Origin: Limosilactobacillus urinaemulieris
Lineage (GTDB): Bacteria > Bacillota > Bacilli > Lactobacillales > Lactobacillaceae
Length of the DNA: 64,000 bases
NCBI RefSeq assembly: GCF_014838745.1
Contig: NZ_JABUXR010000006.1
Coordinates: 43,543 to 107,542 of the forward strand
Direction of reading: 5' to 3'
Numbering within the stretch: the stretch's first letter is position 1; each line of letters opens with the position of its first letter. Below the pieces are notes generated by a model. That model was not told the DNA's origin. It made no database searches and saw only the letters and a list, made by a program, of their open reading frames with translations. Positions 1-10,513 of the stretch are shown piece after piece. Both the position numbers and the translations under genes were made by a program.

Positions 1-52
1 CCAAGTACATGAACAAATTAAGCAGGCTAAAGAACTTCTTGCTAATCATTAG
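1..52 (+). CDS. 3' end of an unidentified upstream gene (partial)
   Basis: Frame 2 is open from the window edge to a TAG at 50-52 and ends in the residues QIKQAKELLANH. In related genomes I would expect a YqeY-type or ribosomal protein S21 gene upstream of phoH, but the 16 visible residues do not let me confirm either. A terminator-like hairpin follows at once, which supports this being a true gene end. Confidence 0.45.
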   Translation, partial: QVHEQIKQAKELLANH

Positions 53-78
53 CCATTGTTTGCTTAAAGGAATAAAAT

Positions 79-124
79 AGCCAAAGAATGATTTTAACGA
101 TGAGTCATCCTTTGGCTGTTTTTG
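79..124 (+). terminator. Rho-independent terminator before phoH
   Basis: The arms AGCCAAAGAATGA (79-91) and TCATCCTTTGGCT (105-117) pair with one mismatch and are followed by a T-rich run (GTTTTTGTT). Confidence 0.7.
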
Positions 125-130
125 TTATGA

Positions 131-169
131 TATAATGTGCTAAGGATCTACTTATATTAACTAAGAGGA
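131..169 (+). promoter_or_regulatory. phoH -10 box and ribosome binding site
   Basis: A consensus TATAAT lies at 131-136, just past the terminator. AAGAGGAG at 162-169 is correctly spaced for the TTG start at 180. No convincing -35 box is visible. Confidence 0.5.
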
Positions 170-179
170 GCTATTTTAA

Positions 180-1214
180 TTGGTAGAAAATAACGAAGAA
201 ATTGAGCAAACATTTCAAATCAGTAGTCCAGAATCCGAGGTTGCTTTATTAGGGATTCAAGATAAATTCGTCTCCTTGTATGAACAAGGAATGAATGTTA
301 CCGTTAACCCCTTTGGCGACAATTTAAGGATCAAGGGATTACCTGAGGATGTTAAATTAACTGCAGATGTTTTCCATGCTTTACTGAATTTAAGCGAACA
401 AGGGATTCACCTTCATAGTACGGATATTGTTAGTGCAATGAAGATGGCCCATCGAGGAACGCTAGATTACTTTGCCGACCTTTATAGTGAAACAATTATT
501 CGGGATCGTCGTGGGCGTTCCATTCGAGTGAAAAATTTTGGTCAACGCCAGTACGTTAACGCTATTAAACACAACGATATTACTTTTGGGATTGGCCCAG
601 CTGGTACCGGGAAAACTTACTTAGCCGTAGCAATGGCGGTGGCTGCACTTAAGCGTGGCGAAGTTGAACGGATCATTTTGACCCGGCCAGCGGTTGAAGC
701 GGGCGAAAGTCTTGGCTTCCTCCCGGGGGACCTTCAGGAAAAGATCGATCCATACTTGCGGCCAATTTATGATGCACTGAATGATATTTTTGGCGCGGAT
801 CATACTCAACGCTTAATGGAACGGGGAGTAATTGAGATTGCAACGCTGGCTTATATGCGTGGCCGAACTTTAGATGGCGCTTTTGTTATTCTTGATGAAG
901 CACAAAATACCACTAATGCACAAATGAAGATGTTCTTAACCCGACTGGGATTTGGTTCAAAAATGGTAGTCAATGGTGATATTTCCCAAATTGATTTACC
1001 ACATGGCACCCGGAGCGGCTTGGTAAGCGCAAAACGAATTTTGAAGGACATTAAGTCAATTAAATTTGTTCAATTTACGGCAGAAGACGTTGTTCGCCAT
1101 CCCGTTGTCGCCCGGATTATCAATGCTTACGAAACCAATGCAACAAAACGGTTAATTAAGCGGGATGAGGAAACGGAAGCGGCAACGAAGAAGAAGGCCG
1201 AGGAAAAGGATTAA
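180..1214 (+). CDS. phoH: PhoH family ATPase
   Basis: This is a cytoplasmic PhoH-type P-loop ATPase of 344 aa, the usual length for the short PhoH/YbeZ class. Walker A (GPAGTGKTY) is near residues 139-147 and Walker B (VILDEAQN) near 236-243; residues 1-115 are the family's KH-like N-terminal part. The end is Lys/Glu rich. The start is TTG with AAGAGGAG 10 bases upstream. It is followed three bases later by ybeY, and phoH-ybeY pairing is widespread, which fits a shared role in RNA metabolism and ribosome maturation; the biochemical substrate is not settled for the family. Confidence 0.95.
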   Translation: MVENNEEIEQTFQISSPESEVALLGIQDKFVSLYEQGMNVTVNPFGDNLRIKGLPEDVKLTADVFHALLNLSEQGIHLHSTDIVSAMKMAHRGTLDYFADLYSETIIRDRRGRSIRVKNFGQRQYVNAIKHNDITFGIGPAGTGKTYLAVAMAVAALKRGEVERIILTRPAVEAGESLGFLPGDLQEKIDPYLRPIYDALNDIFGADHTQRLMERGVIEIATLAYMRGRTLDGAFVILDEAQNTTNAQMKMFLTRLGFGSKMVVNGDISQIDLPHGTRSGLVSAKRILKDIKSIKFVQFTAEDVVRHPVVARIINAYETNATKRLIKRDEETEAATKKKAEEKD

Positions 1215-1217
1215 CTT

Positions 1218-1697
1218 ATGGAATTAGAAATATTTGATCATACTTCAGAAAAGGTTAGTACAGCCCATATTGAATTAATAAAAAAGCTACTTGATTTTGC
1301 GGGAAATAAATTAAAGTTAGCGGATGATACTGAAATTTCAGTAACCTTAGTCAATAACCCTGAAATCCGGGAATTAAATTCTCAATATCGGCACGTTGAC
1401 CGGGCAACTGATGTATTGAGTTTTGCTGCTGAGGAATCTGGTGATGAAACACCAATTATTTTGGAACCTGAATTAGCAGCTGAATTACCGGTAAATCTTG
1501 GCGATATCTTTATTTCAATTGATAAGGTTGCCGAGCAAGCTAAGTTTCTCGGTCACTCGTTTGACCGAGAACTGGGTTTTCTTGTTGTCCATGGCTTCCT
1601 TCATTTAAATGGTTATGATCATGAACAGCCGGAGGACGAAAAGAAAATGTTTACATTACAACGGGAGATATTGGATCAGTATGGTCTCGAAAGATAA
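1218..1697 (+). CDS. ybeY: Endoribonuclease YbeY, rRNA maturation factor
   Basis: The 159-aa protein has the family hallmark HGFLHLNGYDH, with the three zinc-binding histidines at residues 125, 129 and 135. YbeY is a single-strand endoribonuclease used in 16S rRNA 3'-end maturation and ribosome quality control. The gene starts three bases after phoH stops and its last 17 bases overlap the dgkA start, so the three are translationally coupled. Era, which also acts on 16S rRNA, follows in the same operon. Confidence 0.96.
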   Translation: MELEIFDHTSEKVSTAHIELIKKLLDFAGNKLKLADDTEISVTLVNNPEIRELNSQYRHVDRATDVLSFAAEESGDETPIILEPELAAELPVNLGDIFISIDKVAEQAKFLGHSFDRELGFLVVHGFLHLNGYDHEQPEDEKKMFTLQREILDQYGLER

Positions 1698-2079
1698 TCG
1701 GCAAACAGAGAAAAATCATCACTTGATTCAGGCAATGGGACACGCGATGGACGGTATTTTTGATGTGATTTCACAAGAGCGAAATATGCGTTATCACCTT
1801 GCAGCCGCGATCGTAGTTATTATTTTCGGCTTCCTGTTGCGGGTTGATCGGTTGGAATGGTTGTGGCTTCTTCTTGCGATCCTAGTTGTCTTTTCGGCTG
1901 AATTTTTGAACACGGTTACTGAAGCTGTAACAGATTTACTTGGTGAGCATCACTACGATGTTAATGTTAAGAAGGCGAAGGATGTCGCTGCAGGAGGCGT
2001 GTTAATTACTGCAGTATTTGCTGTTTTAGTGGGACTAATTATCTTTTTACCAAGGATAATAAAGTTACTAGGTTATTAG
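1681..2079 (+). CDS. dgkA: Diacylglycerol/undecaprenol kinase family protein
   Basis: I place the start at ATG 1681, inside the end of ybeY, because GGGAG lies about 12 bases upstream and the protein then aligns with the family. An in-frame ATG at 1609 would add 24 residues that only mirror ybeY. The 132-aa product has hydrophobic helices at about 38-54, 58-75 and 102-124. The conserved segment [13 protein letters not shown] (74-86) carries the catalytic glutamate. In Gram-positives this small integral membrane kinase mostly phosphorylates undecaprenol to feed the lipid carrier pool for wall synthesis. It sits between ybeY and era, as is common in Firmicutes. Confidence 0.9.
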   Translation: MVSKDNRQTEKNHHLIQAMGHAMDGIFDVISQERNMRYHLAAAIVVIIFGFLLRVDRLEWLWLLLAILVVFSAEFLNTVTEAVTDLLGEHHYDVNVKKAKDVAAGGVLITAVFAVLVGLIIFLPRIIKLLGY

Positions 2080-2095
2080 AAAGGAAGAAGAAAGA

Positions 2096-3001
2096 ATGGA
2101 TAATCCAAATTATAAGTCCGGCTTTGTTGCTTTGATTGGACGACCGAATGTTGGTAAATCAACGTTTTTGAATTATGTGGTTGGTCAAAAAGTTGCAATT
2201 ATGAGTAATGTTGCCCAGACAACCCGGAATAAGATCCAGGGAATTTATACTACTGATGACGCTCAAATAGTGTTCATTGATACTCCCGGAGTTCATAAAC
2301 CACAAACAAAACTCGGTGACTTTATGGAAAAGTCCACTTTGTCAGCTCTTGATGAAGTAGATGCCGTATTGTATCTGGTTTCAGCTACTGAGGATCGTGG
2401 TCCAGGGGATGACTTTATTATTAACCGGTTGAAAAACGTTAAACAGCCAATTTTCTTGGTAATTAATAAGATTGATCAAATTAATCCAAATGACTTGCCA
2501 GAGATAACTGCGCAATATAAAGATGCGTTGCCATTTGCTGGAATTTACCCAATCTCAGCCCTTCAGGGAAATAATGTTAACCCACTAATTAATAAGCTAA
2601 TTGAAACGCTTCCTAATGGTCCGCAATATTACCCTAGCGATCAAATTAGTGATCACCCCGAGCGGTTTGTAATTGCGGAAATGATTCGGGAAAAGGTCTT
2701 TGAATTAACTCGCCAGGAAGTTCCTCATTCAGTGGCAATTGACGTGACCTCTGTTAAACGTGAAGATGATGAGCATGTTCACATCTCTGCCAATATTATT
2801 GTTGAACGCCCCGGACAAAAGGGGATTATTATTGGTAAAAAGGGACAAATGCTGAAGAAGATCGGTACCAAGGCCCGACAAGATATTGAACATCTTTTGG
2901 GTGATAAGGTTTTCCTTCAATTATGGGTAAAGGTTGTTCCAGATTGGCGAGATAAATCAGCAATGCTTAAAGACTATGGTTACCGTAATAAAGATTATTA
3001 A
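2096..3001 (+). CDS. era: GTPase Era
   Basis: Era is an essential GTPase that binds the 3' end of 16S rRNA and times 30S assembly. The 301-aa length is typical. G1 (GRPNVGKS) is at residues 15-22, G3 (DTPG) at 62-65 and G4 (NKID) near 124. A C-terminal type II KH domain carries the GxxG loop in GIIIGKKG near residue 245. AAAGGAAG lies before ATG 2096. It is co-transcribed with ybeY/dgkA upstream and recO downstream. Confidence 0.97.
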   Translation: MDNPNYKSGFVALIGRPNVGKSTFLNYVVGQKVAIMSNVAQTTRNKIQGIYTTDDAQIVFIDTPGVHKPQTKLGDFMEKSTLSALDEVDAVLYLVSATEDRGPGDDFIINRLKNVKQPIFLVINKIDQINPNDLPEITAQYKDALPFAGIYPISALQGNNVNPLINKLIETLPNGPQYYPSDQISDHPERFVIAEMIREKVFELTRQEVPHSVAIDVTSVKREDDEHVHISANIIVERPGQKGIIIGKKGQMLKKIGTKARQDIEHLLGDKVFLQLWVKVVPDWRDKSAMLKDYGYRNKDY

Positions 3002-3019
3002 TTGAAGGGATGAGCCCCA

Positions 3020-3790
3020 ATGAGTCGGATTACCACTGATTTTAGGGGAATAGTAATGTTTCGCCGTGATTACCGTGAGCGGGATCTCCTAGTAAAAATC
3101 TTAACTGATAAAATTGGCCCGGCAATGTTCTTTGTTAAGGGAGCCAAAAAGCGCGGTTTTCGGTTGGCTGCAGATATTTTGCCCTTTACTCATGGTGAAT
3201 ATATTGGTTCATTAACTGATAACGGCTTAAGTTTTATTAACACTGCAAGTGATACTAGTCAGTATCGCTCCATTGCCACTGATATTAGTAAAAATGCATA
3301 TGCGACATACATATTAGCGTTAGTCGACAGTGCATTTCAGGACGGTCAGGGAATTGGCGGCTGGTTTAACCAGGTTGCTGCAGCTCTTGAACTAATTAAC
3401 AGCGGCCTTGATGAACAAGTAATTGCAAATGTGATTGAAACACAATTACTTGTTCGCTTTGGGGTTGCCCCAACCTGGGATCATTGTGTTGTTTGTGGCC
3501 GTGATGATTTGCCGCTGGATTTTTCTGAGCAGTACGGTGGAATGCTTTGTCGAAATCATTGGCATCTTGACGAGCGACGGTTACACCTCGATCAACGGAT
3601 GGTTTATTATTTGCAACGGTTTTCAACCTTAAACCTTCAAAAACTCAATTCCATTAAGATTAATCCCGCAACAAAACGACGGTTACAATTCGTGCTGGAC
3701 TCGTTGTATGACAATGAAGTCGGCTTGAATTTAAAAAGTAAAAAATTTATTCGTCAAATGGGGCAGTGGGAAGAGAAATTAAAAAAATAG
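3020..3790 (+). CDS. recO: DNA repair protein RecO
   Basis: RecO loads RecA with RecR at gapped DNA and anneals strands. The 256-aa protein has an N-terminal OB fold (about 1-80) and a Zn site: CVVCGRDD near 152-159, with another Cys in GGMLCRNH near 172. The era-recO-glyQS order is the common Firmicute arrangement. Start is ATG 3020 with AAGGGA upstream. It is the last gene before the glyQ promoter. Confidence 0.96.
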   Translation: MSRITTDFRGIVMFRRDYRERDLLVKILTDKIGPAMFFVKGAKKRGFRLAADILPFTHGEYIGSLTDNGLSFINTASDTSQYRSIATDISKNAYATYILALVDSAFQDGQGIGGWFNQVAAALELINSGLDEQVIANVIETQLLVRFGVAPTWDHCVVCGRDDLPLDFSEQYGGMLCRNHWHLDERRLHLDQRMVYYLQRFSTLNLQKLNSIKINPATKRRLQFVLDSLYDNEVGLNLKSKKFIRQMGQWEEKLKK

Positions 3791-3801
3791 TGATTTAGTA
3801 A

Positions 3802-3830
3802 TTGACATTTAGAAAATGTTTATCTATCAT
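3802..3830 (+). promoter_or_regulatory. Promoter of the glyQS operon
   Basis: TTGACA (3802-3807) and TATCAT (3825-3830) are separated by 17 bases, placing transcription start about 3837, just ahead of the T-box leader. Confidence 0.7.
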
Positions 3831-3844
3831 AAGTCACGTATAAA

Positions 3845-4060
3845 AATATATTTACAGCAACGACAAAGAAAAAGCTAATGACGGTTAATGTGGAGCGACA
3901 GAGGGAGAGTGCAAGCCTTTGAGTTAGCCTATTAGTGGGGCACTTTAGCAGCTGTATTAACTGAGCTGTTTTGTAGTAATACAAAAAAGCAGGGTGGAAC
4001 CGCGAAATTAATTCGTCCCTGTAGAAATTAGTCGCAGACTAGTTTCTACAGGGACTTTTT
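3845..4060 (+). promoter_or_regulatory. T-box riboswitch leader of glyQS
   Basis: The T-box sequence AGGGTGGAACCGCG is at 3991-4004. It is preceded by a small stem (CAGCT/AGCTG, 3949-3968 region) and the stem I region. A strong terminator follows: arms around 4014-4031 and 4037-4054, then T6. T-box leaders read the charging state of the matching tRNA, here presumably tRNA-Gly, and allow read-through when it is uncharged. A GGC triplet (3939-3941) is a possible glycine specifier, but I could not fold stem I with confidence. Confidence 0.88.
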
Positions 4061-4077
4061 TGAAAGGAAGAGTCGAT

Positions 4078-5073
4078 ATGTCTGATAAGTTAAGTGTTCA
4101 AGATATTATATTTACACTTGAAAAGTACTGGGCAAAACAAGGTTGCATGTTAATGCAGGCTTATGATAATGAAAAAGGTGCCGGAACAATGAGTCCATAC
4201 ACCTTTTTACGAGCAATTGGTCCTGAACCATGGAATGCTGCTTACGTTGAACCATCACGACGTCCTGCTGATGGTCGTTATGGTGAAAACCCTAACCGCT
4301 TGTACCAACACCACCAATTCCAAGTAATCATGAAGCCGTCTCCTGATAATATTCAGGAGCTTTACTTAGGAAGTTTACGTGAATTAGGAATCGATCCACT
4401 TGAGCACGATATTCGCTTTGTTGAAGATAACTGGGAAAATCCTTCAATGGGGTGTGCTGGTGTTGGTTGGGAAATTTGGCTTGATGGGATGGAAGTTACC
4501 CAATTTACCTATTTCCAAGTAGTTGGTGAATTACCAATGAATCCAGTGGCGGCCGAAGTTACTTATGGCCTTGAACGATTAGCTGAATATATTCAAAATG
4601 TTGATTCTGTTTACGACCTCGAATGGGCAGACGGGGTTCTCTATGGCGATATCTTTAAGGAACCAGAATACGAGCATTCAAAGTATGCCTTTGAAGAGAG
4701 CAACCAGGATATGTTGCTAGCAGAGTTCAATAATTATGAGACTGAGGCAAAGCGCCTAATTAAGCTTGGTTTGGTTCATCCTACATATGATTATGTTCTT
4801 AAATGCAGCCATACTTTTAACTTATTAGATGCTCGTGGTGCAGTTTCCGTTACGGAACGTGCCGGTTACCTTCACCGGATTCGGATCATGGCTAAGTCAA
4901 TTGCCAAGGCCTTTGTTGAAGAACGACGTAAACGGGGCTTCCCACTTATCCATGATGAAAAGCTTCGGCAAAAGACCTTAGACGAGTACACAAAGAAAGC
5001 AGAAAAGGCTAAGCAGCGGGCTGCAAAGCAAGCTGCTAAAAAAGCAAAGCAAGCTCAAAAGGGGGACAAGTAA
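4078..5073 (+). CDS. glyQ: Glycyl-tRNA synthetase alpha subunit
   Basis: GlyQ carries the class II catalytic core of the tetrameric glycyl-tRNA synthetase. The 331-aa protein shows the family block [15 protein letters not shown] and the following R-rich [11 protein letters not shown] segment, plus [13 protein letters not shown]. It ends in a Lys/Ala-rich tail (about 300-331), longer than in many relatives. ATG 4078 is chosen because AAAGGAAG lies 8 bases upstream; the in-frame TTG at 4060 lies inside the T-box terminator. glyS follows after one base. Confidence 0.97.
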   Translation: MSDKLSVQDIIFTLEKYWAKQGCMLMQAYDNEKGAGTMSPYTFLRAIGPEPWNAAYVEPSRRPADGRYGENPNRLYQHHQFQVIMKPSPDNIQELYLGSLRELGIDPLEHDIRFVEDNWENPSMGCAGVGWEIWLDGMEVTQFTYFQVVGELPMNPVAAEVTYGLERLAEYIQNVDSVYDLEWADGVLYGDIFKEPEYEHSKYAFEESNQDMLLAEFNNYETEAKRLIKLGLVHPTYDYVLKCSHTFNLLDARGAVSVTERAGYLHRIRIMAKSIAKAFVEERRKRGFPLIHDEKLRQKTLDEYTKKAEKAKQRAAKQAAKKAKQAQKGDK

Positions 5074-5074
5074 C

Positions 5075-7150
5075 ATGGCTAACTCATACTTATTAGAAGT
5101 CGGTGTTGAAGAAATGCCTGCCCATGTGGTAACGCCAAGTATTAAGCAGCTCCATGAACGGGTAGCTAATTATCTTAAGGAACAACGGATTTCCTTTGAC
5201 GAGATCCAGGAATTCGCAACCCCACGGCGACTATCATTGTTAATTCATGAACTAAGCGACAAGCAACCGGATGTTGATGAATCCGTAAAGGGTCCCGCAA
5301 AGAAGATTGCTCAAGATGCAGACTGCAATTGGACTAAGGCCGCAATCGGCTTTACTCGTGGACAAGGTGCATCAGTAGACGATATTGAGTTTAAAGAAGT
5401 TAAGGGTGTTGAATATGTCTTTGTTGAAAAGCATATCAGTGGTAAGCCAGTAGCTGAAGTCCTTCAAGGACTACCAGACGTAATTACTTCAATGAACTTC
5501 CCAACCTTGATGAAGTGGGGATACAATAACCAGCAGTTTATCCGACCAATTCGCTGGTTGGTTTCTCTTTTGAACGATCAAGTAGTTCCATTTAAGATTC
5601 TTGATGTTGAAGCGGGACGGACTACTCGTGGTCACCGCTTCCTTGGCCATGAGGTTGAACTAAACCAAGCAACTGATTACGAAAAGGCCTTGCATGATGA
5701 TTTTGTGATTGCTGATCAGACAAAGCGTAAGCAGTTAATTGAGGAACAAATTGATAAGATTGTTTCTGCTAATGATTGGGTAATTGATAAGGATCCGGAT
5801 TTACTAGAAGAAGTTAATAACTTAGTTGAATGGCCAACCGCTTTTGCTGGCTCATTTGACAAAAAGTACCTGGTTCTTCCAGATGCTGTTTTAATTACTT
5901 CAATGAAGGACAACCAACGGTTCTTCTATCTTCGTGATCACGAGGGGAATCTCTTACCAAACTTTATTGCAGTTCGTAACGGTAATACCGATTACCTAGA
6001 AAACGTGATTAAGGGGAACGAACGGGTCTTGGTACCTCGTTTGGAAGATGCAAAATTCTTCTATGAAGAGGACCAAAAGATTAGTATTGATGAATACGTT
6101 GAACGATTAAAGCGGGTTAGTTTCCACGATAAGATCAGTTCGATGTACGATAAGATGCAACGGGTTGCCGTAATTGCAGCAGTTCTTGGTAACCGATTGA
6201 ACTTTAGTGATGAAGAATTAGCTGATCTTGATCGGGCAGCACATATTTATAAGTTTGATTTAACAACTCAAATGGTTGGTGAATTTGCTGAATTGCAAGG
6301 TGTAATGGGTGAAATCTATGCTAAGCTCTTTGGTGAAAAGCCGGCTGTTGCTCAAGCAATTCGGGAACATTACATGCCGGTTTCAGCTGAAGGGGATCTA
6401 CCTGAGAGTAAGGTTGGCGCTGCTTTAGCAATTGCTGATAAGCTTGATAGTATTATGAGCTTCTTTGCTGTTGACATGATTCCAAGCGGCTCCAATGATC
6501 CATATGCATTACGCCGTCAAGCGTTCGGGATTGTGCGGATTATTGCTGACCGGAATTGGCATTTGCCACTATTGAATATCCAACCGGAAATCATTAAGGG
6601 CTTTAATGAAGCTGGGCTTGATGTCGATATTGATATTAGTAAGAATGCGGCCCAGGTTCGCTCCTTCTTTATGGATCGAATTCACCAGTTATTGAGTGGT
6701 CAACACATGAAACATGATGTGATTGATACTGTTACTGATACTCAATCTGATGATATTGAAAACGTTCTGGACGCTGCAAAGACAATCAAAGCCCATCATG
6801 ATGATGAAAACTTCAAGGGTGTTGTTGAAGCATTAACTCGGGTATTACGGATTGCTAAAAAGGGGAATGATGACTCTTCTGTAAAGGTTGACCCAGGTTT
6901 ATTCCAAAATCCATCAGAACAGAAACTTTATGATGCCGTTAATGACTTAGTTGATAAGAATGCACAGAGGACGGTTGATGATAACTTTGCTGCTCTGCGG
7001 TCATTAGCACCGATTATTAGTGAATACTTCGATGAAAACATGATCATGGATAAGGATGAAAGCGTAAAGAATAATCGTTTGACTCAGCTAGGAATTCTTG
7101 CTCGGCAAACGTACTTAATTGGTAACTTGGATAAACTAATTGTTAAATAA
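5075..7150 (+). CDS. glyS: Glycyl-tRNA synthetase beta subunit
   Basis: GlyS provides tRNA recognition in the alpha2-beta2 enzyme. At 691 aa it has normal length. The N-terminal EVGVEEMPAHV and TPRRLSLLI motifs and the HD-like and anticodon-binding C-terminal region are recognisable. The ATG is one base after the glyQ stop, with AAGGGGGACAAG as ribosome binding site, so translation is coupled. It shares the T-box control of glyQ. Confidence 0.97.
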   Translation: MANSYLLEVGVEEMPAHVVTPSIKQLHERVANYLKEQRISFDEIQEFATPRRLSLLIHELSDKQPDVDESVKGPAKKIAQDADCNWTKAAIGFTRGQGASVDDIEFKEVKGVEYVFVEKHISGKPVAEVLQGLPDVITSMNFPTLMKWGYNNQQFIRPIRWLVSLLNDQVVPFKILDVEAGRTTRGHRFLGHEVELNQATDYEKALHDDFVIADQTKRKQLIEEQIDKIVSANDWVIDKDPDLLEEVNNLVEWPTAFAGSFDKKYLVLPDAVLITSMKDNQRFFYLRDHEGNLLPNFIAVRNGNTDYLENVIKGNERVLVPRLEDAKFFYEEDQKISIDEYVERLKRVSFHDKISSMYDKMQRVAVIAAVLGNRLNFSDEELADLDRAAHIYKFDLTTQMVGEFAELQGVMGEIYAKLFGEKPAVAQAIREHYMPVSAEGDLPESKVGAALAIADKLDSIMSFFAVDMIPSGSNDPYALRRQAFGIVRIIADRNWHLPLLNIQPEIIKGFNEAGLDVDIDISKNAAQVRSFFMDRIHQLLSGQHMKHDVIDTVTDTQSDDIENVLDAAKTIKAHHDDENFKGVVEALTRVLRIAKKGNDDSSVKVDPGLFQNPSEQKLYDAVNDLVDKNAQRTVDDNFAALRSLAPIISEYFDENMIMDKDESVKNNRLTQLGILARQTYLIGNLDKLIVK

Positions 7151-7160
7151 GCCTTTTTGA

Positions 7161-7288
7161 TTGTATTATTGATGACTTGTGGTATCATATATATTAGTTA
7201 ATTTTGGCTAAATAGTTATGGAGGTCGCATTCCGCAGGGGTTGCGGCCTTTCGTAGCTGTTCTAGTATCAGTGGGGGGGTGTCAGCTA
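7161..7288 (+). promoter_or_regulatory. Leader of the dnaG-rpoD operon
   Basis: A weak promoter (TTGTAT 7161-7166, 16 bases, TATCAT 7183-7188) would give an RNA with a leader of about 95 bases. In it GGTCGCA (7223-7229) pairs with TGCGGCC (7242-7248), followed only by TTT. A G7 run (7273-7279) serves as the ribosome binding region before the GTG start. The role of the hairpin is unknown. Confidence 0.4.
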
Positions 7289-9178
7289 GTGGCAAGAATA
7301 CCATCAGAGGTCATCGATCGAATTCGTAATTCCGTAGATATTAGTGATGTAATTGGTCACTATGTGCAATTGCACCAATCAGGAAAGGGATTTGTTGGCC
7401 TTTGTCCATTTCATGAGGAGCAGACTCCTTCTTTTTCCGTTAATGAACAGAAACAATTTTTTTACTGTTTCGGTTGTGGCCGTGGCGGAAACGTGTTCCA
7501 ATTTTTAATGGAATTAAAACACATTCCATTTACCGAAGCCGTTGCCGAAGTCGCCCAACTGGCGAATGTCGATCTACCTTCACAATACCTCAATAATGGT
7601 GAGCAAAATACCCGTCAAGAGAATAATACCCCTAATGGTAAGTTGATGGTAATGCATGAAGAGACTGCAAAACTATATCATCATATCCTAATGAACACTC
7701 CTGCCGGTGCTCAAGCATTAAAGTATTTGAAAGGGCGGGGGATGACCGATGAACTAATTAATGACTTTAATCTCGGCTTTGCCCCGGAACAACGAATTTT
7801 GAAGCCTTTTTTGGAGCAAAAGATCAATGATTACCAGTTGTTACGTAAATCAGGTCTTTTTGTAGAAGATAATAATGGTGGTCTTCATGACCGGTTTGTC
7901 GACCGGGTAATGTACCCACTTCGTAATCAGAATGGTCGTGTGATCGGTTTTTCTGGGCGAGTAATTGGGAAGGTGCCCGCAGAAACGCCTAAGTATTTAA
8001 ATAGTCCTGAAACACCAATTTTTAATAAGCGGCGAACCCTCTTTAATTTTGATATTGCTCGCAAGGAGGCCCGAGGAACATCAAAAATATACCTGTTTGA
8101 AGGGTTTATGGATGTTATTTCTGCTTATAGTGCTGGTGTTAAGAATGGTGTTGCCTCGATGGGGACGAGTCTGACTGAAGAACAGGTTGGCATTCTCGGT
8201 CGGGCAGTTAGACAAGTCGATATCTGCTATGATGGTGATTCTGCTGGTCAGAATGCGATTGATCGCGCAGTGACGCTTTTTCGCGATCACCAGCCACAGG
8301 GAATGCAATTGCGTGTCGTTCAATTACCAGCAGGAATCGATCCAGATGAATATGTTCAACAAAACGGTGCTGATAAGTTTGCTAAGTATTTAGTTGATCA
8401 AGAGGAAACGCCAGTTGATTTTTATTTACGTTTTTATCGGTTAAATAAGAATCTTAACAACCAAACCGAGTTAATTTCGTACTTAGAACAATCCTTAAAA
8501 CTGCTAGCCACTCTTTCATCGTCACTGGAACAAGACATGTACCTTACGCAGCTTGCTAAGGAGTTTGATCTTGATAAGGCGACGTTAAAAAGTCAATTAC
8601 AAGATATTAGTCGGCAATTAGGGAGAAGAAATCGCCACTCGCAACCAGCAGCGTTACTGCAAAATGATGGGAGCCCCGCGGCAATTTCGGTGGTACCGTC
8701 TAGCTCGCCAGCACCACAACGGAATCCAATTAAGCGCACTGAATTAGCAGAGCAATTACTACTAAGGTACATGTTCCATGATCAGGAAGTCTGGGATCAT
8801 GTAGCGGCAATAAATGATTTTCACTTTGCACATGAACGCTATCAAACGTTATACTTATTAGCGGAGAGTTATTTTTCTGAGCATGGAGAGTATTCAGCTG
8901 CCGGGCTAATGGATTACCTGAAAGAAGATAGCTTGCGTTCAACTCTTGGTCAAATTGAGCAGCTAAACGTTGATGATGTAGTTAATATGCAACTTATTGA
9001 TGATTGTGTTCAATTGATTCAGGAGCAAATTCCCCTGTCACAAAAGATCAAAGAATTACAATCGCAGATTAGAGAGGCTAGTTCATTGAATAACAGTGAA
9101 TTAGCAACCCAGTTAACAATGAAGTTAATAAAACTTTTAAAGAAGCAACAAGAATTAAAAGCGGAGGAGACCAATTAA
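7289..9178 (+). CDS. dnaG: DNA primase
   Basis: DnaG makes RNA primers at the replication fork. I choose GTG 7289 because it gives the usual start (V/M)[12 protein letters not shown] and is preceded by a G-rich site; an in-frame start at 7241 would add 16 atypical residues. The 629-aa protein has a CHC2 zinc ribbon ([11 protein letters not shown] ... YCFGCGRGG, about 40-68). The TOPRIM core contains [11 protein letters not shown] and YDGDSAGQ (about 268-325). The C-terminal third is a helicase-binding domain that is poorly conserved, as usual. rpoD starts 2 bases downstream. Confidence 0.96.
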   Translation: MARIPSEVIDRIRNSVDISDVIGHYVQLHQSGKGFVGLCPFHEEQTPSFSVNEQKQFFYCFGCGRGGNVFQFLMELKHIPFTEAVAEVAQLANVDLPSQYLNNGEQNTRQENNTPNGKLMVMHEETAKLYHHILMNTPAGAQALKYLKGRGMTDELINDFNLGFAPEQRILKPFLEQKINDYQLLRKSGLFVEDNNGGLHDRFVDRVMYPLRNQNGRVIGFSGRVIGKVPAETPKYLNSPETPIFNKRRTLFNFDIARKEARGTSKIYLFEGFMDVISAYSAGVKNGVASMGTSLTEEQVGILGRAVRQVDICYDGDSAGQNAIDRAVTLFRDHQPQGMQLRVVQLPAGIDPDEYVQQNGADKFAKYLVDQEETPVDFYLRFYRLNKNLNNQTELISYLEQSLKLLATLSSSLEQDMYLTQLAKEFDLDKATLKSQLQDISRQLGRRNRHSQPAALLQNDGSPAAISVVPSSSPAPQRNPIKRTELAEQLLLRYMFHDQEVWDHVAAINDFHFAHERYQTLYLLAESYFSEHGEYSAAGLMDYLKEDSLRSTLGQIEQLNVDDVVNMQLIDDCVQLIQEQIPLSQKIKELQSQIREASSLNNSELATQLTMKLIKLLKKQQELKAEETN

Positions 9179-9179
9179 T

Positions 9180-10322
9180 ATGGCAAAAAGTAAAAAGAAA
9201 GAAATCGTCATTTCAAATAGTGATAACTTCGATCAAAAAAAGTACGATACCGCTGTTGGTAAGTTAATTCGTACTTACAAGAAGCGCAAACACATTAAGT
9301 ATGATGAGCTGACCGAACTTGTTGCTAAACCATTTGAACTGAATGCTGATGGAATTGACAACTTACTCCAAAACGTTGAAGATTCAGGAATTAGTGTTGT
9401 TGATGAAAATGGTGATCCTGATCCGCGGGCATTAAAAGCTACCGAAAAGCTGTCCCAAAAAGCGATGAAGGATACCTCTGCTCCCACTGGGGTAAAGATT
9501 AATGACCCAGTACGGATGTACCTGAAGGAAATCGGTCGGGTAAACCTGTTAAGTGCTGACGAAGAAGTTGCCCTTGCTCTCCGGATTGAGCAAGGTGATG
9601 AAGAAGCAAAGCAAGAACTTGCTGAAGCCAACTTGCGGTTAGTTGTTTCTATTGCTAAGCGGTATGTTGGGCGAGGAATGCAGTTCCTTGATTTGATCCA
9701 GGAAGGTAACATGGGGTTAATGAAGGCCGTTGAAAAGTTTGATTACCGGCGTGGCTTTAAGTTCTCAACCTATGCTACTTGGTGGATTCGTCAAGCGATT
9801 ACCCGGGCCATCGCTGATCAAGCTCGGACTATTCGGATCCCAGTTCATATGGTAGAAACAATCAATAAATTGATCCGGATCCAGCGTCAACTACTTCAGG
9901 ATTTGGGACGGGAACCACTTCCAGAAGAAATTGGTGCTGAAATGGATATGCCGACTGAAAAGGTAAGAAATATTCTTAAGATTGCCCAAGAACCGGTTTC
10001 CCTTGAAACACCAATTGGTGAAGAGGATGACTCACACTTGGGAGACTTTATTGAGGATCAGGATGCAACTAGTCCAGCCGATCATGCTGCTTATGAAATG
10101 ATGAAGAAGCAGCTGGAAAATGTTCTTGATACATTAACCGATCGGGAAGAAAATGTTCTTCGGCTTCGCTTTGGTCTTGACGATGGTCGTACTAGGACAC
10201 TTGAAGAAGTTGGAAAAGTCTTTGGTGTTACCCGTGAACGGATTCGGCAAATTGAAGCAAAGGCCTTGCGGAAGTTGCGCCACCCATCTCGTTCAAAGCA
10301 ATTAAAGGATTTCCTTGAGTAA
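9180..10322 (+). CDS. rpoD: Primary sigma factor RpoD (sigma A)
   Basis: This is the housekeeping sigma-70 factor, 380 aa, with a short region 1.1 as in Firmicutes. Region 1.2 starts at [11 protein letters not shown]. Region 2 contains [19 protein letters not shown] and the -10-reading stretch [17 protein letters not shown]. Region 4 has the helix-turn-helix [26 protein letters not shown] precedes ATG 9180. With dnaG it forms a reduced macromolecular synthesis operon without rpsU. Confidence 0.98.
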   Translation: MAKSKKKEIVISNSDNFDQKKYDTAVGKLIRTYKKRKHIKYDELTELVAKPFELNADGIDNLLQNVEDSGISVVDENGDPDPRALKATEKLSQKAMKDTSAPTGVKINDPVRMYLKEIGRVNLLSADEEVALALRIEQGDEEAKQELAEANLRLVVSIAKRYVGRGMQFLDLIQEGNMGLMKAVEKFDYRRGFKFSTYATWWIRQAITRAIADQARTIRIPVHMVETINKLIRIQRQLLQDLGREPLPEEIGAEMDMPTEKVRNILKIAQEPVSLETPIGEEDDSHLGDFIEDQDATSPADHAAYEMMKKQLENVLDTLTDREENVLRLRFGLDDGRTRTLEEVGKVFGVTRERIRQIEAKALRKLRHPSRSKQLKDFLE

Positions 10323-10347
10323 ATTAAGTAAGATTGATAGATAAACG

Positions 10348-10388
10348 ATAGAGCGCGTGTGAGAGAAGATTTTCTCACCGCGCTCTAT
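10348..10388 (+). terminator. Hairpin after rpoD
   Basis: ATAGAGCGCG (10348-10357) pairs perfectly with CGCGCTCTAT (10379-10388), with an inner GTGAGA/TCTCAC stem. No T run follows, so it could end transcription poorly or serve as a 3' stabiliser. Confidence 0.55.
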
Positions 10389-10513
10389 TAAGTTCTAGTT
10401 ACCAGGAAATCGTACCAAGACTTATCAATGATAATTAAGACTTTATTTTATTAATTGTTTTTCATCAAATACCTATTAAATTAAATAATTCTAAGAAAAA
10501 GATTAAAAGGTGC

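Noticed and set aside
7241-7288. Upstream start of dnaG at 7241
   Set aside because: The added residues are atypical, the codons lie inside the leader hairpin, and no binding site precedes them.
9275-9712. A 145-aa minus-strand ORF inside rpoD
   Set aside because: Ser/Arg-rich composition typical of antisense reading of a conserved gene, with no independent evidence.
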